DNA from: Cohnella candidum
GTDB taxonomy: Bacteria > Bacillota > Bacilli > Paenibacillales > Paenibacillaceae
Direction: 5' to 3'
Length of the DNA stretch: 64,000 nt
Assembly: GCF_003713065.1 (NCBI RefSeq)
Contig: NZ_CP033433.1
Coordinates: 434,001 to 498,000 of the forward strand
This document shows, piece after piece, positions 52,148-60,547 of the stretch; the first letter of the stretch is position 1, and every line of letters begins with the position of its first letter. The translations under genes and the position numbers were made by a program. The notes beneath the pieces were generated by a model. The model was not told where the DNA came from. It made no database searches and saw only the letters and a program-made list of their open reading frames with translations.

Positions 52148-52891
52148 CTATGCATTCAAGGCGTTGATATCGTGGTTGGCATTTTCTCGGTAAAAACCGC
52201 CGTGGTAACAGATGAGGCGCTGAATGTCGAATTCCTCGAACCGTTTGAGGGAACGCAATGCCTGATCCGGATCGGAGCATAGATGGGGGGCGGGGGGCGC
52301 AAGCTTTCCGCCTTCGATCGTTAGCGCGTCGCAAGCGATCAGGGTGCGGCTCGGCAAATGATAGAAACTGAGATGTCCGGGGGTGTGTCCGGGAGTCTCG
52401 ATGACGACGATCCCTCCGCCGAAGGGCAGCGTGGTTCCGCCGGCAAGGAGCCGGTCTACGCGTCCCTTCGGCGGATTTTCGAGCGTTCTGCGAAATGCCG
52501 TTTTCCACTCCTCTGGAACGTTCGGCGGCATGGCGGCGACCGCCTGGGAGATGGCTTCGTCCGTGATTTTGAGGAGCCTCTTTTCTCCTTGGATGTAGGG
52601 CTGTTCAAGCGGATGAGCCGACACTTCGAGATCCGGCTGTTCTTCCAGCAGGGCGGGGAGCGAACCGATATGATCGATATCCTGGTGGCTGATGAGCACT
52701 TTCGTGAGTTCCTCCAGCCGTTTGCCGGCTTCAGAGGCGGCTGCACGGATCAGGGGAAGCTGGCCGGGATAACCGGTATCGATAAGCACGGCATCCTTCT
52801 CGTCCCAGATGAGGACCGGGTACACCGTTTCCGTTCTCCCCATCATCGCGGCTTCGATTTTCAACATTTCGATTCCATGTTCCTTCTGCAT
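52148..52891 (-). CDS. MBL-fold metallo-hydrolase
   Basis: Metallo-beta-lactamase-fold hydrolase of 247 residues. Metal motifs: ISHQDIDHIGSL (the usual H-x-H-x-D-H with Asp in place of the second His), TPGHTPGHLSFY, ACDAL and a late His in LICYHGGFY. The substrate is unknown. GAAGGAGG precedes the ATG. Single minus-strand gene between dgoD and the tandem-repeat region. Confidence 0.85.
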   Translation of the reverse strand: MQKEHGIEMLKIEAAMMGRTETVYPVLIWDEKDAVLIDTGYPGQLPLIRAAASEAGKRLEELTKVLISHQDIDHIGSLPALLEEQPDLEVSAHPLEQPYIQGEKRLLKITDEAISQAVAAMPPNVPEEWKTAFRRTLENPPKGRVDRLLAGGTTLPFGGGIVVIETPGHTPGHLSFYHLPSRTLIACDALTIEGGKLAPPAPHLCSDPDQALRSLKRFEEFDIQRLICYHGGFYRENANHDINALNA

Positions 52892-53027
52892 GAGGATACC
52901 TCCTTCAATTGACGGGCACTTGATCCGTCATGATCCCGAGGACATCTTAGCAAAGGGAAGATTCCGTGTAAATAAGTAAATAAATTATCATAACATAAAA
53001 ATAAATTTTTGTCAAGGAACAACCAAT

Positions 53028-53212
53028 CCCCACTCCAACGGGAGTTTCTCCCTCTACAGCAGGCCAATCCCGCCGAAGCCCCACTCCAACGGGAGTTTCT
53101 CCCTCTACAGCAGGCCAATCCCGCCGATACCACACTCCAACGGGAGTTTCTCCCTCTACAGCAGCCAATCCCGGCGAAGCCCCACTCCAACGGGAGTTTC
53201 TCCCTCTACGTG
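53028..53212. repeat. 51-bp tandem repeat, four units
   Basis: Four copies of a unit containing CACTCCAACGGGAGTTTCTC and then CCTCTACAGCAGGCCAATCC. The ACTCC markers start at 53032, 53083, 53134 and 53184, giving steps of 51, 51 and 50 bp; the last step lacks one G. Each unit has the dyad CTCC-AACG-GGAG followed by pyrimidines. The 51-bp period equals 17 codons and frames are open on both strands, but no ribosome binding site supports translation. The rest of the 478-bp gap is AT-rich and holds the promoter of the next gene at 53298-53326. Confidence 0.92.
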
Positions 53213-53297
53213 TGTAACATTCTCACAAAGAAATTAAGATGAAATGATCATCGTTGGATTTATAACAAAACGAAAACTATGATTTATTTCAAAAATA

Positions 53298-53326
53298 TTG
53301 ATTTAATTCAATTCTGAATGTAAAAT
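53298..53326 (+). promoter_or_regulatory. Promoter of the ArsR-type regulator gene
   Basis: TTGATT (53298-53303), 17 bp, TAAAAT (53321-53326) in an AT-rich stretch 44 bp before the start codon. Confidence 0.7.
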
Positions 53327-53369
53327 CGTTGTAAGAAACAAACATTCGAGAAGAAAGGCGGTTTGGAAC

Positions 53370-54320
53370 GTGCTCGAGCTTAACTTCAATGAACCCGACA
53401 AACTCGTGACGGTGGCGCATGCCCTCTCGACGCGGGCCCGAATCGACATTCTCCGATTGCTGAGCAACCGAAACCTGAATGTCGTCGAAATCGCGGAGAC
53501 GCTGAAGCTGCCCGTATCGACGGTCGCGAACAATATCAAAGTTCTGGAGGCCGCCAAGCTGATCAACACGGAGCTGCTGCCGGCTTCCCGGGGTGCCATG
53601 AAAGTCTGTACCCGGAACTATGACGACATTCACATCGCTTGCAATCTGGAGAAAGCCGTGCCGAAGGGCGCTTTGCGCGTTTACGAAATGGAGATGCCGA
53701 TCGGCCACTACAGCGATTGCGAGGTTCATCCGACGTGCGGAATGGCCAACTCGGACGGCATGATCGTTCGCGAGGACGAGCCTGCGAGCTTCTATCACCC
53801 GAAGCATATCGGCGCCCAAATCATTTGGTTCCGCAAGGGTTACGTCGAATATTTGCTGCCGCTGGAAGTGCCTCAAGGTGCGCGCATCGATTCGCTGGAA
53901 TTGTCTCTGGAAATGTGCTCGGAAGCTCCGAACTACGACAATAACTGGCCTTCCGACATTACGCTCTGGCTCAACGGCGTCGAAATCGGGACTTGGACGA
54001 GCCCCGGCGATTTCGGAGACCGAAGGGGAAAACTCAATCCTTCCTGGTGGCTGGATTGGACGACCCAATACGGTTTGCTGAAGACTTGGCGGATCGACAG
54101 GGAGCGGACGACGCTGGACATGGTGAAGGTGTCGGACATCGTCATCGACGATCTCAAGCTCATGTACCGCCCCAATATCCGGCTGCGGATCGGCGTGAAA
54201 CCGGACGCCGTGCACCAGGGGGGCGTTAATCTGTTCGGCCGGCAATTCGGTGACTACGAGCAGGACATCATGATGAAGGTTCACTATTCTCTCGAGGATG
54301 TTGGAACAAACGACCTTTAA
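53370..54320 (+). CDS. ArsR-type regulator with C-terminal sensor domain
   Basis: Regulator of 316 residues. The N-terminal winged helix (about 8-80; STRARIDILRLLSNRNLNVVEIAETLKLPVSTVANNIKVLEAAKLI) is of the ArsR type. The rest (about 95-310) is a beta-rich domain with many Trp (PSDITLWLNGVEIGTWTSPGDFGDRRGKLNPSWWLDWTTQYG), which looks like a carbohydrate-binding sandwich. Such proteins often precede sugar ABC operons in Paenibacillus. GTG start with AAAGGCGG upstream. It probably controls the following operon, whose leader contains an inverted repeat. The ligand is unknown. Confidence 0.78.
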   Translation: MLELNFNEPDKLVTVAHALSTRARIDILRLLSNRNLNVVEIAETLKLPVSTVANNIKVLEAAKLINTELLPASRGAMKVCTRNYDDIHIACNLEKAVPKGALRVYEMEMPIGHYSDCEVHPTCGMANSDGMIVREDEPASFYHPKHIGAQIIWFRKGYVEYLLPLEVPQGARIDSLELSLEMCSEAPNYDNNWPSDITLWLNGVEIGTWTSPGDFGDRRGKLNPSWWLDWTTQYGLLKTWRIDRERTTLDMVKVSDIVIDDLKLMYRPNIRLRIGVKPDAVHQGGVNLFGRQFGDYEQDIMMKVHYSLEDVGTNDL

Positions 54321-54356
54321 TTACAAAATTCCTGTAATTAAAGGTTTTTATTTTTT
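54314..54356 (+). terminator. Terminator after the ArsR-type gene
   Basis: CCTTTAATTACA (54314-54325) and TGTAATTAAAGG (54333-54344) form a perfect 12-bp stem with T-rich sequence after it. The stop codon lies in the stem. Confidence 0.9.
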
Positions 54357-54386
54357 GTTTTATTACAAAGTTTTTAAATGAAACCG

Positions 54387-54415
54387 TTGACAACTTTTGT
54401 TATAGGCATTAAGAT
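54387..54415 (+). promoter_or_regulatory. Strong promoter of the carbohydrate operon
   Basis: Perfect TTGACA (54387-54392), 17 bp, TAAGAT (54410-54415). The strength fits an operon that needs repression. Confidence 0.85.
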
Positions 54416-54423
54416 AGGCTCAT

Positions 54424-54468
54424 AGGTACAAACAATATGTAATAAAACAACTAAAGTGTTTTGTACCT
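54424..54468. promoter_or_regulatory. Inverted repeat, candidate operator
   Basis: AGGTACAAA (54424-54432) and TTTGTACCT (54460-54468) are perfect inverted copies 27 bp apart, just downstream of the -10. Bound by a repressor they would block the promoter. As RNA they could form a stem-loop in the leader. The adjacent ArsR-type protein is the obvious candidate. Confidence 0.6.
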
Positions 54469-54501
54469 AAAAATCCATTTTATTCCTAAGGGGAGGCAAA
54501 C

Positions 54502-55860
54502 ATGAAAAAAAGTTTTGGATTGGTCTTGGCGTTGCTGTTCTCGATTTCCCTGTTGCTGAGCGCGTGCGGCGGCAGCAAAAACGAAAGCAGTTCTTCGCCT
54601 TCGGCATCTCCGAGCGACTCTTCCGCTCCCGCGTCTTCCGCGGCCGCTTCTGAAAGCGCTGCACCGTCCGGCGACAGCGGCCAAAAAGTAACCCTGTCTT
54701 TCTGGACCTTGTTCGACGGCGGCGACGGCGCGAACATGCAAGCTCTGATCGACGAATTCAACAAAACGCACCCGAACATCGAAGTCAAAAACACGAAGCT
54801 CGTATGGGGCGAGTACTATACGAAGCTGATCACGGCCGTCGGCAACGGCAACGGCCCGGACATCGGCATTTCCCACACGTCCCGCCTGCCTGACCTGATC
54901 GATCAAGGCGTCGCGACGGAAGTGGACGATGCCGCTCAAGCTGCGCAAGTCGACTGGAATTCCTTTAACCAGAACCTGCTGAACGCTACCGTCGTAGACG
55001 GCAAGCATTACGCCGTTCCGATCGATACGCATCCGTTCATCATGTACTACAACAAGAAGCTGCTGACCGACGCCGGCGTGCTCGGCGCAGACGGCAAACC
55101 GGTCATCGAGCCGGGAGCGGACGGTTTCGTCAAATTCTTGACCACGATTCATGAAAAACTGCCGAAAATCACGCCGTTCGCGCTGTCCAACACGAATGAC
55201 GACCCTTACCGTCTCTGGTGGGCGCTGTATCACCAACTGGGCGCCAATGACGTCATCTCCCAAGACGGCACGAAGGCTCAAGTAGACGCAGACAAAGGCG
55301 CGAAAGCTGCGCAATACATTCAAGACCTGTACACCAAAGGCCTCATCAAGAAGAACGACCCCGACTTCTACAAGAACTTCCAGAGCGGTACGGCTGCCGT
55401 CATGATGACGGGCGTATGGGCGACGGGTACTTGGGAATCGACGAAAGGTCTCGACTTCGGCGCTATGCCGATCCCGCAAATTTACGACCAACCGGCTACG
55501 TGGGGCGACTCCCATACGATCATCCTGCCGGCGACGAAAGACAACGACCCGGCGAAACGCCAAGCTGCGATTACCTTCGCGAACTGGGTAGCGGACAACG
55601 GCCAAATCTGGGCGAAAGCGGGCCATATCCCGTCGAAGCCGTCCGTATTGGAGAAGCCGGAATTTAAGGCTTTGCCATACCGCAGTGACTATGTCGCAGT
55701 AGCCGATACGGTTAAGTTCATGAGCCATTCCACGAAATCCTGGCAAATCCGCGACCTGGCGCTCTTCAAGTACCTGAACGAAGTTTGGGCGAACAAAATG
55801 GCGCCGGCGGACGCGATGGGCAAAATTTCCACGGAAATCGATAAAGTACTGAAAGAATAG
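54502..55860 (+). CDS. Sugar ABC transporter substrate-binding lipoprotein
   Basis: Family 1 solute-binding lipoprotein of 452 residues. Lipobox LLLSAC, Ser/Ala tether to about residue 52, then VTLSFWTLFDGGDGANMQALIDEFNKTHPNIEVKN and the typical HPFIMYYNKKLL, MMTGVWATGTWE and AITFANWVADNG. AGGGGAGG precedes the ATG. It is followed by a perfect hairpin and two permease genes. With GH2 and GH43 genes in the same operon, an oligosaccharide ligand is likely. Confidence 0.92.
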   Translation: MKKSFGLVLALLFSISLLLSACGGSKNESSSSPSASPSDSSAPASSAAASESAAPSGDSGQKVTLSFWTLFDGGDGANMQALIDEFNKTHPNIEVKNTKLVWGEYYTKLITAVGNGNGPDIGISHTSRLPDLIDQGVATEVDDAAQAAQVDWNSFNQNLLNATVVDGKHYAVPIDTHPFIMYYNKKLLTDAGVLGADGKPVIEPGADGFVKFLTTIHEKLPKITPFALSNTNDDPYRLWWALYHQLGANDVISQDGTKAQVDADKGAKAAQYIQDLYTKGLIKKNDPDFYKNFQSGTAAVMMTGVWATGTWESTKGLDFGAMPIPQIYDQPATWGDSHTIILPATKDNDPAKRQAAITFANWVADNGQIWAKAGHIPSKPSVLEKPEFKALPYRSDYVAVADTVKFMSHSTKSWQIRDLALFKYLNEVWANKMAPADAMGKISTEIDKVLKE

Positions 55861-55880
55861 GTTCCGACCTTCAAACGGTT

Positions 55881-55917
55881 TCGACAAGCTTGCGGCCCCG
55901 TGCCGCAAGCTTGTCGA
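55881..55917 (+). terminator. Hairpin between binding-protein and permease genes
   Basis: TCGACAAGCTTGCGG (55881-55895) and CCGCAAGCTTGTCGA (55903-55917): perfect 15-bp stem, 7-base loop, no T-run. It probably stabilises the upstream mRNA rather than ending the transcript. Confidence 0.7.
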
Positions 55918-55942
55918 CCAAATAGGGAAGAGGTGAGGCGCA

Positions 55943-56833
55943 ATGAGAATGAACAAACTGAGAGCGGACGTGCAGGCGTTGCTATTCCTGCTTCCATTCT
56001 TAGTGATTTATGGTTTGTATACGATTTGGCCGATGATCAAAGGGGTCGAAATGACGTTCTACAAGTGGACCCTGATTCGAAAGATGAAATACATCGGCTG
56101 GGACAACTACACGAAGATGTTCCACGACCAAGAAGTTTGGGCAGCCATTTGGCACTCCACGATATTCGTTCTGATCACGACACCGACCATGATCGTGCTC
56201 GCGATCGTACTCGCGTTAATCGCCAATCGAAAATCGCGTCTGCAGAAGTTTTACCGCAGCGTCTTCTTCCTGCCGAGCGTGCTTTCCGTTGCGGTCGCTT
56301 CCTATCTCGGACTTTTCATATTCCAGCCCTATATGGGTTTCGTCAACTCGCTGCTGCATCTCATCGGCCTTCTTCCGTCCGGCACCGAGCTTTTTTGGTT
56401 GACGGAACTGAACCTGTCCTGGGTCGCGTTGTCCGTAATCACCTTGTGGTGGACGGTCGGATTTAACTTCATTCTCTACTTGTCCGCCATGCAGGATATC
56501 CCGGATGAGATTTACGAAGCGGCTCGCTTGGACGGCGCCAGCGACCGGCACGTGTTCTGGAAAATCACGCTGCCTTATTTGAATCCGATCACGAAAACGA
56601 TCACGATGCTGCAGATCATCGCTTCCTTCAAGGTGTTCCTGCAGATTTACATTATTACGGGCGGCGGACCGCTCGACAAGACGCGGCCGATCATCCAATT
56701 GATCTACACGACGGGCTTCCGCAAAAACGACCTGGGATACGCCGCGACGATGTCTTACGTGGTGTTCGTCATTCTGCTCGTCCTGTCGGCCATTCAGTAC
56801 TGGATGAACAACCGGAAAGGGGCGCAAGCGTAA
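55943..56833 (+). CDS. Sugar ABC transporter permease (MalF type)
   Basis: Permease of 296 residues, six helices, EAA loop DEIYEAARLDGASDRHVFWKITLPYL. GAGGTGAGG precedes the ATG. The stop shares one base with the start of the next gene. Confidence 0.93.
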   Translation: MRMNKLRADVQALLFLLPFLVIYGLYTIWPMIKGVEMTFYKWTLIRKMKYIGWDNYTKMFHDQEVWAAIWHSTIFVLITTPTMIVLAIVLALIANRKSRLQKFYRSVFFLPSVLSVAVASYLGLFIFQPYMGFVNSLLHLIGLLPSGTELFWLTELNLSWVALSVITLWWTVGFNFILYLSAMQDIPDEIYEAARLDGASDRHVFWKITLPYLNPITKTITMLQIIASFKVFLQIYIITGGGPLDKTRPIIQLIYTTGFRKNDLGYAATMSYVVFVILLVLSAIQYWMNNRKGAQA

Positions 56834-57639
56834 TGAAATGGTTTTATCGCATCATTTCCATCCTCGCGGCTTTTTTCTTCGTCGCCCCGATCGTCTGGAT
56901 GCTCGTCGTTTCCATTAAAGAAGAAGGCATGAAAATCATCACGTTGGTTGACTGGTTTACGCCGCCTTATTCCTTCGCGGTTTATCACCAGATTCTGATG
57001 GGCACCAAGCTCACCAACTGGATCGGCAACAGCTTCCTCGTCGCGATCTGCGTGACGTTGTTGACCGTGACTTTCGCGGCGATGGCGGGATTCGCGTTAT
57101 CGAAAATCCCGTTCCGTTACCGCGCGCTCATGTTTTTCGTCGTGCTCGCGGGCCTGCTGATCCCAGGCGAAGCGATCATCATTCCGTTGTACCAAGTCGC
57201 CAAAGACCAGTCGCTGCTGAACAGCTATCAAGGCTTGATCATTCCGGTACTGGCTTCGCCGGTCGCCGTCATCGTGCTCAAAAGCTTCTTCGACGGCGTG
57301 CCGAACGATCTGATCGAAAGCGTTCAGATCGACGGCGGCGGCACCTGGCGGATTTTCATGAACATCATGCTGCCGCTGACCCGTCCGGCGCTCGCTTCCA
57401 TGGCGATCCTGACGTTCATCGGGTCCTGGAACAACTTCCTGTGGCCGTTCCTTTCCGTGACGGACGACAACCTGTTCACGCTTCCAATGGGAATCCCGAC
57501 CTTGATGAGCTCTTACTCGGAGGACTACGTGAAACCGATGGTCGTCAACACGATTTCCTCCTTGCCGATCATCCTGCTGTTCCTCATCTTCGAACGGCAA
57601 ATCGTCAAAGGCGTCAGCCTGTCGGGGATTAAAGGGTGA
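56833..57639 (+). CDS. Sugar ABC transporter permease (MalG type)
   Basis: Permease of 268 residues, six helices, EAA loop NDLIESVQIDGGGTWRIFMNIMLPLTRP, and the C-terminus RQIVKGVSLSGIKG usual for MalG-type partners. The stop overlaps the GTG of the next gene by 4 bp. Confidence 0.93.
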   Translation: MKWFYRIISILAAFFFVAPIVWMLVVSIKEEGMKIITLVDWFTPPYSFAVYHQILMGTKLTNWIGNSFLVAICVTLLTVTFAAMAGFALSKIPFRYRALMFFVVLAGLLIPGEAIIIPLYQVAKDQSLLNSYQGLIIPVLASPVAVIVLKSFFDGVPNDLIESVQIDGGGTWRIFMNIMLPLTRPALASMAILTFIGSWNNFLWPFLSVTDDNLFTLPMGIPTLMSSYSEDYVKPMVVNTISSLPIILLFLIFERQIVKGVSLSGIKG

Positions 57640-58700
57640 GCAAGGCTGCCGCGCCCGCGAGGAAGCGGGAGAGGGCCATCGACCTCTTCAAAGGCTTGCT
57701 CGTGCTCGGTATGGTGTATTGCCATACGCTTCAGTTTTTCAGCGATCAGCAGATCTACCCGAACGGCCAAATATGGATCGATTTGATCAACCTGATCACG
57801 TTTTCCGGGTTCGTGTTCAGCTTCGGCTACGTCTCCCAATTGGCCTACTATAACAAGCCGTTCCGCGAATCCGCGCCGCGCATGCTGATGACCGCGTTGA
57901 AGACGCTCGTCGCGTTTTACGTTTCCGGCACGGCCTACCGGCTGTTCATCGACGGCAGGCTGCTGGAGTGGAACAACATCAAGCCGATACTGCTGCTTCA
58001 GGACATGCCCGGCTGGTCGGAATTTCTGGCCTCGTTCACGTATTTGATGGTCGTTGGGCTCGTCCTGTTCGTGCCTCTGAAATGGCTGGCCGAACGCAAA
58101 TGGCTCGGCTTCGCGGTTGCCGGCCTGCTGCTGCTGACGACGTTCATCCCCTACGGTTCCATTCACGCGATGAAGCTGGGGCCGCTGATCGGGACGCGGG
58201 ATTTCGCCTCGTTCCCCGTCGTGCAATATTTTCCGTACTATTTAATCGGCATGCTGTTCGCGCGATACCGCATCGTGTGGGATTGGCGCGTTCTCGCAGG
58301 CGCGGTGCTGGCTTCGGCGGCCTTCCTGTGGAAGTGGCTGTCGTCGGAAGGGCATCCGCTGCCGGAACGTTTTCCGCCGTCCGTCTGGTGGATCGTCGGA
58401 CCCGCGCTGCTGTTATACGGCTATTATTTGCTGGCCCGCCTGATGGAGCGTTACCCTAAACCTTTCATGATTTTTGAAGCGATGGGACGTAACGTCCTGT
58501 GGTATCTCGTGATGAGCAACGTACTCATTTTCGCGCTTAAAAACAACCAGCAGCCCAACAACTTCATGGTCAGCGCATCGGATGGTTTCTGGATGGCCCT
58601 CGTTTTCCTGGCTGTCGTCTCGTTCAGCGTCTGGATCGTGACCAAGCCGCCGAAATCGAAACCTGCTGAAACCAAACCATCTATGTCTACCCCATCGTAA
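57636..58700 (+). CDS. Polytopic membrane acyltransferase-like protein
   Basis: Membrane protein of 354 residues with about ten helices. The opening RERAIDLFKGLLVLGMVYCHTLQFF has the R-x3-D-x2-K/RG...H pattern shared by acyltransferase-3 and HGSNAT/OpgC-like proteins, in which the His is important for acyl transfer. Later FEAMGRNVLWYLVMSNVLIF resembles the same group. GTG start coupled to the upstream permease. In a glycan-use operon it may acetylate or handle an acylated sugar; the reaction is unknown. Confidence 0.65.
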   Translation: MSKAAAPARKRERAIDLFKGLLVLGMVYCHTLQFFSDQQIYPNGQIWIDLINLITFSGFVFSFGYVSQLAYYNKPFRESAPRMLMTALKTLVAFYVSGTAYRLFIDGRLLEWNNIKPILLLQDMPGWSEFLASFTYLMVVGLVLFVPLKWLAERKWLGFAVAGLLLLTTFIPYGSIHAMKLGPLIGTRDFASFPVVQYFPYYLIGMLFARYRIVWDWRVLAGAVLASAAFLWKWLSSEGHPLPERFPPSVWWIVGPALLLYGYYLLARLMERYPKPFMIFEAMGRNVLWYLVMSNVLIFALKNNQQPNNFMVSASDGFWMALVFLAVVSFSVWIVTKPPKSKPAETKPSMSTPS

Positions 58701-58722
58701 GAGCAAAAGGAGCAGGAGAGAG

Positions 58723-60480
58723 ATGACTGAGCTACAGAGAAGATCAGAGTATCCGCGGCCGCAATTCGTACGCGGCCAATGGATGAATCTGAACGGCGAA
58801 TGGGATTTCGAATTCGACGACGGCAACGTCGGAGAACGCGAAGGCTGGAACGAAGGCAGCCGCCCGTTCTCGAAGAAGATCCAAGTGCCGTTCTGCTATC
58901 AAAGCGAATTGAGCGGCATTGCCGACACGTCGTTCCATGACGTGGTCTGGTATCGCCGCACGTTAGCGGTTCCTGCCGAGTACAAGGGTAAACGGCTGCA
59001 CCTGCACTTCGGCGCCGTCGATTATGAAGCCACCGTATGGGTGAACGGCAAACGCGTGGCCGCGCACGAAGGCGGGCACACGCCGTTCCACGCGGACATC
59101 ACCGACGTGCTGACGGACGGGGAAAACGTGATCGTCGTAAGAGCGGTGGACTACAGCAAAGACGTCACGCTTCCCCGGGGCAAGCAGTTCTGGGAAGAGA
59201 AGTCCGCCGGCATTTTCTATACGCGGACGACCGGCATTTGGCAAAGCGTCTGGCTGGAGCCCGTCGCGGAAACGCACGTGCGCCGCGTTCGCCTGACGCC
59301 CGACATCGATCGAAACGAACTGAAGCTGCAAGCGTTTTTCGGCGGATTGCCGGCGGGGGCGGAAGTTTCGATGCGGGCGACGATCACGTTCCAGGGAATG
59401 CCGGTCACCGAGGATACGTTCAAGGTGACGAATGAAACGGAATCCCGGACGATCGGCATCCATGATTTTAACGACCATGGTTTGGGACGCTGGTGGAGCC
59501 CGGAGAAGCCGAACCTGTACGATCTGCAGCTTACGCTGCTCGTGGACGGGCAAGAAACGGACAACGTCAGCAGCTATTTCGGGATGCGGAAGATTTCCAT
59601 CGAAGACGGCGTCGTGCTGCTCAATAACCGTCCTTATTATATGAAGCTCGTTTTGGACCAAGGGTACTTCCCTGCGGGCTTGCTGACCGCGCCGAGCGAC
59701 GAGGATTTGCGCCGCGACGTCGAGCTCACGAAGGAAATGGGCTTCAACGGCGCCCGCAAGCATCAGAAAATCGAAGATCCCCGCTACCTGTACTGGGCGG
59801 ATCGGCTCGGTTTGCTCGTGTGGGGCGAGATGGCGAACGCCTATCACTTCTCCGAGACGTACGTGGGCCGCGTGACCCGGGAATGGCTGCAGGCCGTTGA
59901 ACGGGATTACAATCACCCGTGCATCGTGGCTTGGGTGCCGATCAACGAAAGCTGGGGCGTCACCAACATTCTCGTGGACCAGCAGCAGCAGCAGCACGCA
60001 TTGGCCATGTATCACATGACCAAATCGCTGGACATGACCCGTCCCGTCATCTCGAACGACGGCTGGGAGCTCGTCAAGACGGACCTGGTGACCATCCACG
60101 ATTACGAATGGCGCCGCGAGGTGTTGACGGAGCGTTATTCCGAGGTCGATAAAGCGTTGTCCGCGCGTCCGGGCAACCGCTGGATTCTCGTGCCCGGGTT
60201 CCCGTACGAAGGCCAGCCGCTCCTCATGACCGAATTCGGCGGCATCTCGTTCAAGAAGAGCGATTGGGAAGGCTGGGGATATTCCGGCGCAGCCAATGAA
60301 GAGGACTATACGAAACGGCTTGAGGACGTCATCGTCCCGATGCTGAAATCGCCGGTCATTCAAGGCTTTTGCTACACGCAGCTGACCGACGTCGAGCAGG
60401 AAATCAACGGGCTCCTGACGTACGACCGCCAGCCCAAAATCCCGCTGGAAACGATCCGCCGGATCGTCGAAGGCCGGTAA
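58723..60480 (+). CDS. Glycoside hydrolase family 2 enzyme
   Basis: Cytoplasmic glycosidase of 585 residues without a signal peptide. The sugar-binding domain (about 15-175; LNGEWDFEFDD, VWYRRTLAVP, VWVNGKRVAAHEGGHTPF) and the Ig-like domain (about 180-275) precede a TIM barrel. The acid/base is Glu in PINESWG and the nucleophile Glu in LLMTEFGGI. GH2 covers beta-galactosidases, beta-glucuronidases and others; the short chain and KHQKIEDPRYLYWADRLGLLVWGEM match the sub-type common in soil Bacilli. It presumably cleaves the imported oligosaccharide. Confidence 0.9.
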   Translation: MTELQRRSEYPRPQFVRGQWMNLNGEWDFEFDDGNVGEREGWNEGSRPFSKKIQVPFCYQSELSGIADTSFHDVVWYRRTLAVPAEYKGKRLHLHFGAVDYEATVWVNGKRVAAHEGGHTPFHADITDVLTDGENVIVVRAVDYSKDVTLPRGKQFWEEKSAGIFYTRTTGIWQSVWLEPVAETHVRRVRLTPDIDRNELKLQAFFGGLPAGAEVSMRATITFQGMPVTEDTFKVTNETESRTIGIHDFNDHGLGRWWSPEKPNLYDLQLTLLVDGQETDNVSSYFGMRKISIEDGVVLLNNRPYYMKLVLDQGYFPAGLLTAPSDEDLRRDVELTKEMGFNGARKHQKIEDPRYLYWADRLGLLVWGEMANAYHFSETYVGRVTREWLQAVERDYNHPCIVAWVPINESWGVTNILVDQQQQQHALAMYHMTKSLDMTRPVISNDGWELVKTDLVTIHDYEWRREVLTERYSEVDKALSARPGNRWILVPGFPYEGQPLLMTEFGGISFKKSDWEGWGYSGAANEEDYTKRLEDVIVPMLKSPVIQGFCYTQLTDVEQEINGLLTYDRQPKIPLETIRRIVEGR

Positions 60481-60491
60481 CGAAGCGAAGG

Positions 60492-60530
60492 AAACGACGG
60501 ACGTCTCTATCGGACCCTCCGTCGTTTTTG
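60492..60530 (+). terminator. Terminator after the GH2 gene
   Basis: AAACGACGGA (60492-60501) pairs with TCCGTCGTTT (60518-60527), followed by T-rich sequence. Read-through to the GH43 gene is possible. Confidence 0.82.
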
Positions 60531-60547
60531 CTAAGGAGTGCTCTGTC

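Noticed and set aside
52861-53242. Open frames on both strands through the 51-bp repeat, giving 17-residue repeat peptides
   Set aside because: Openness on both strands follows from the 51-bp period. No ribosome binding site, and weak starts. Treated as non-coding repeat.
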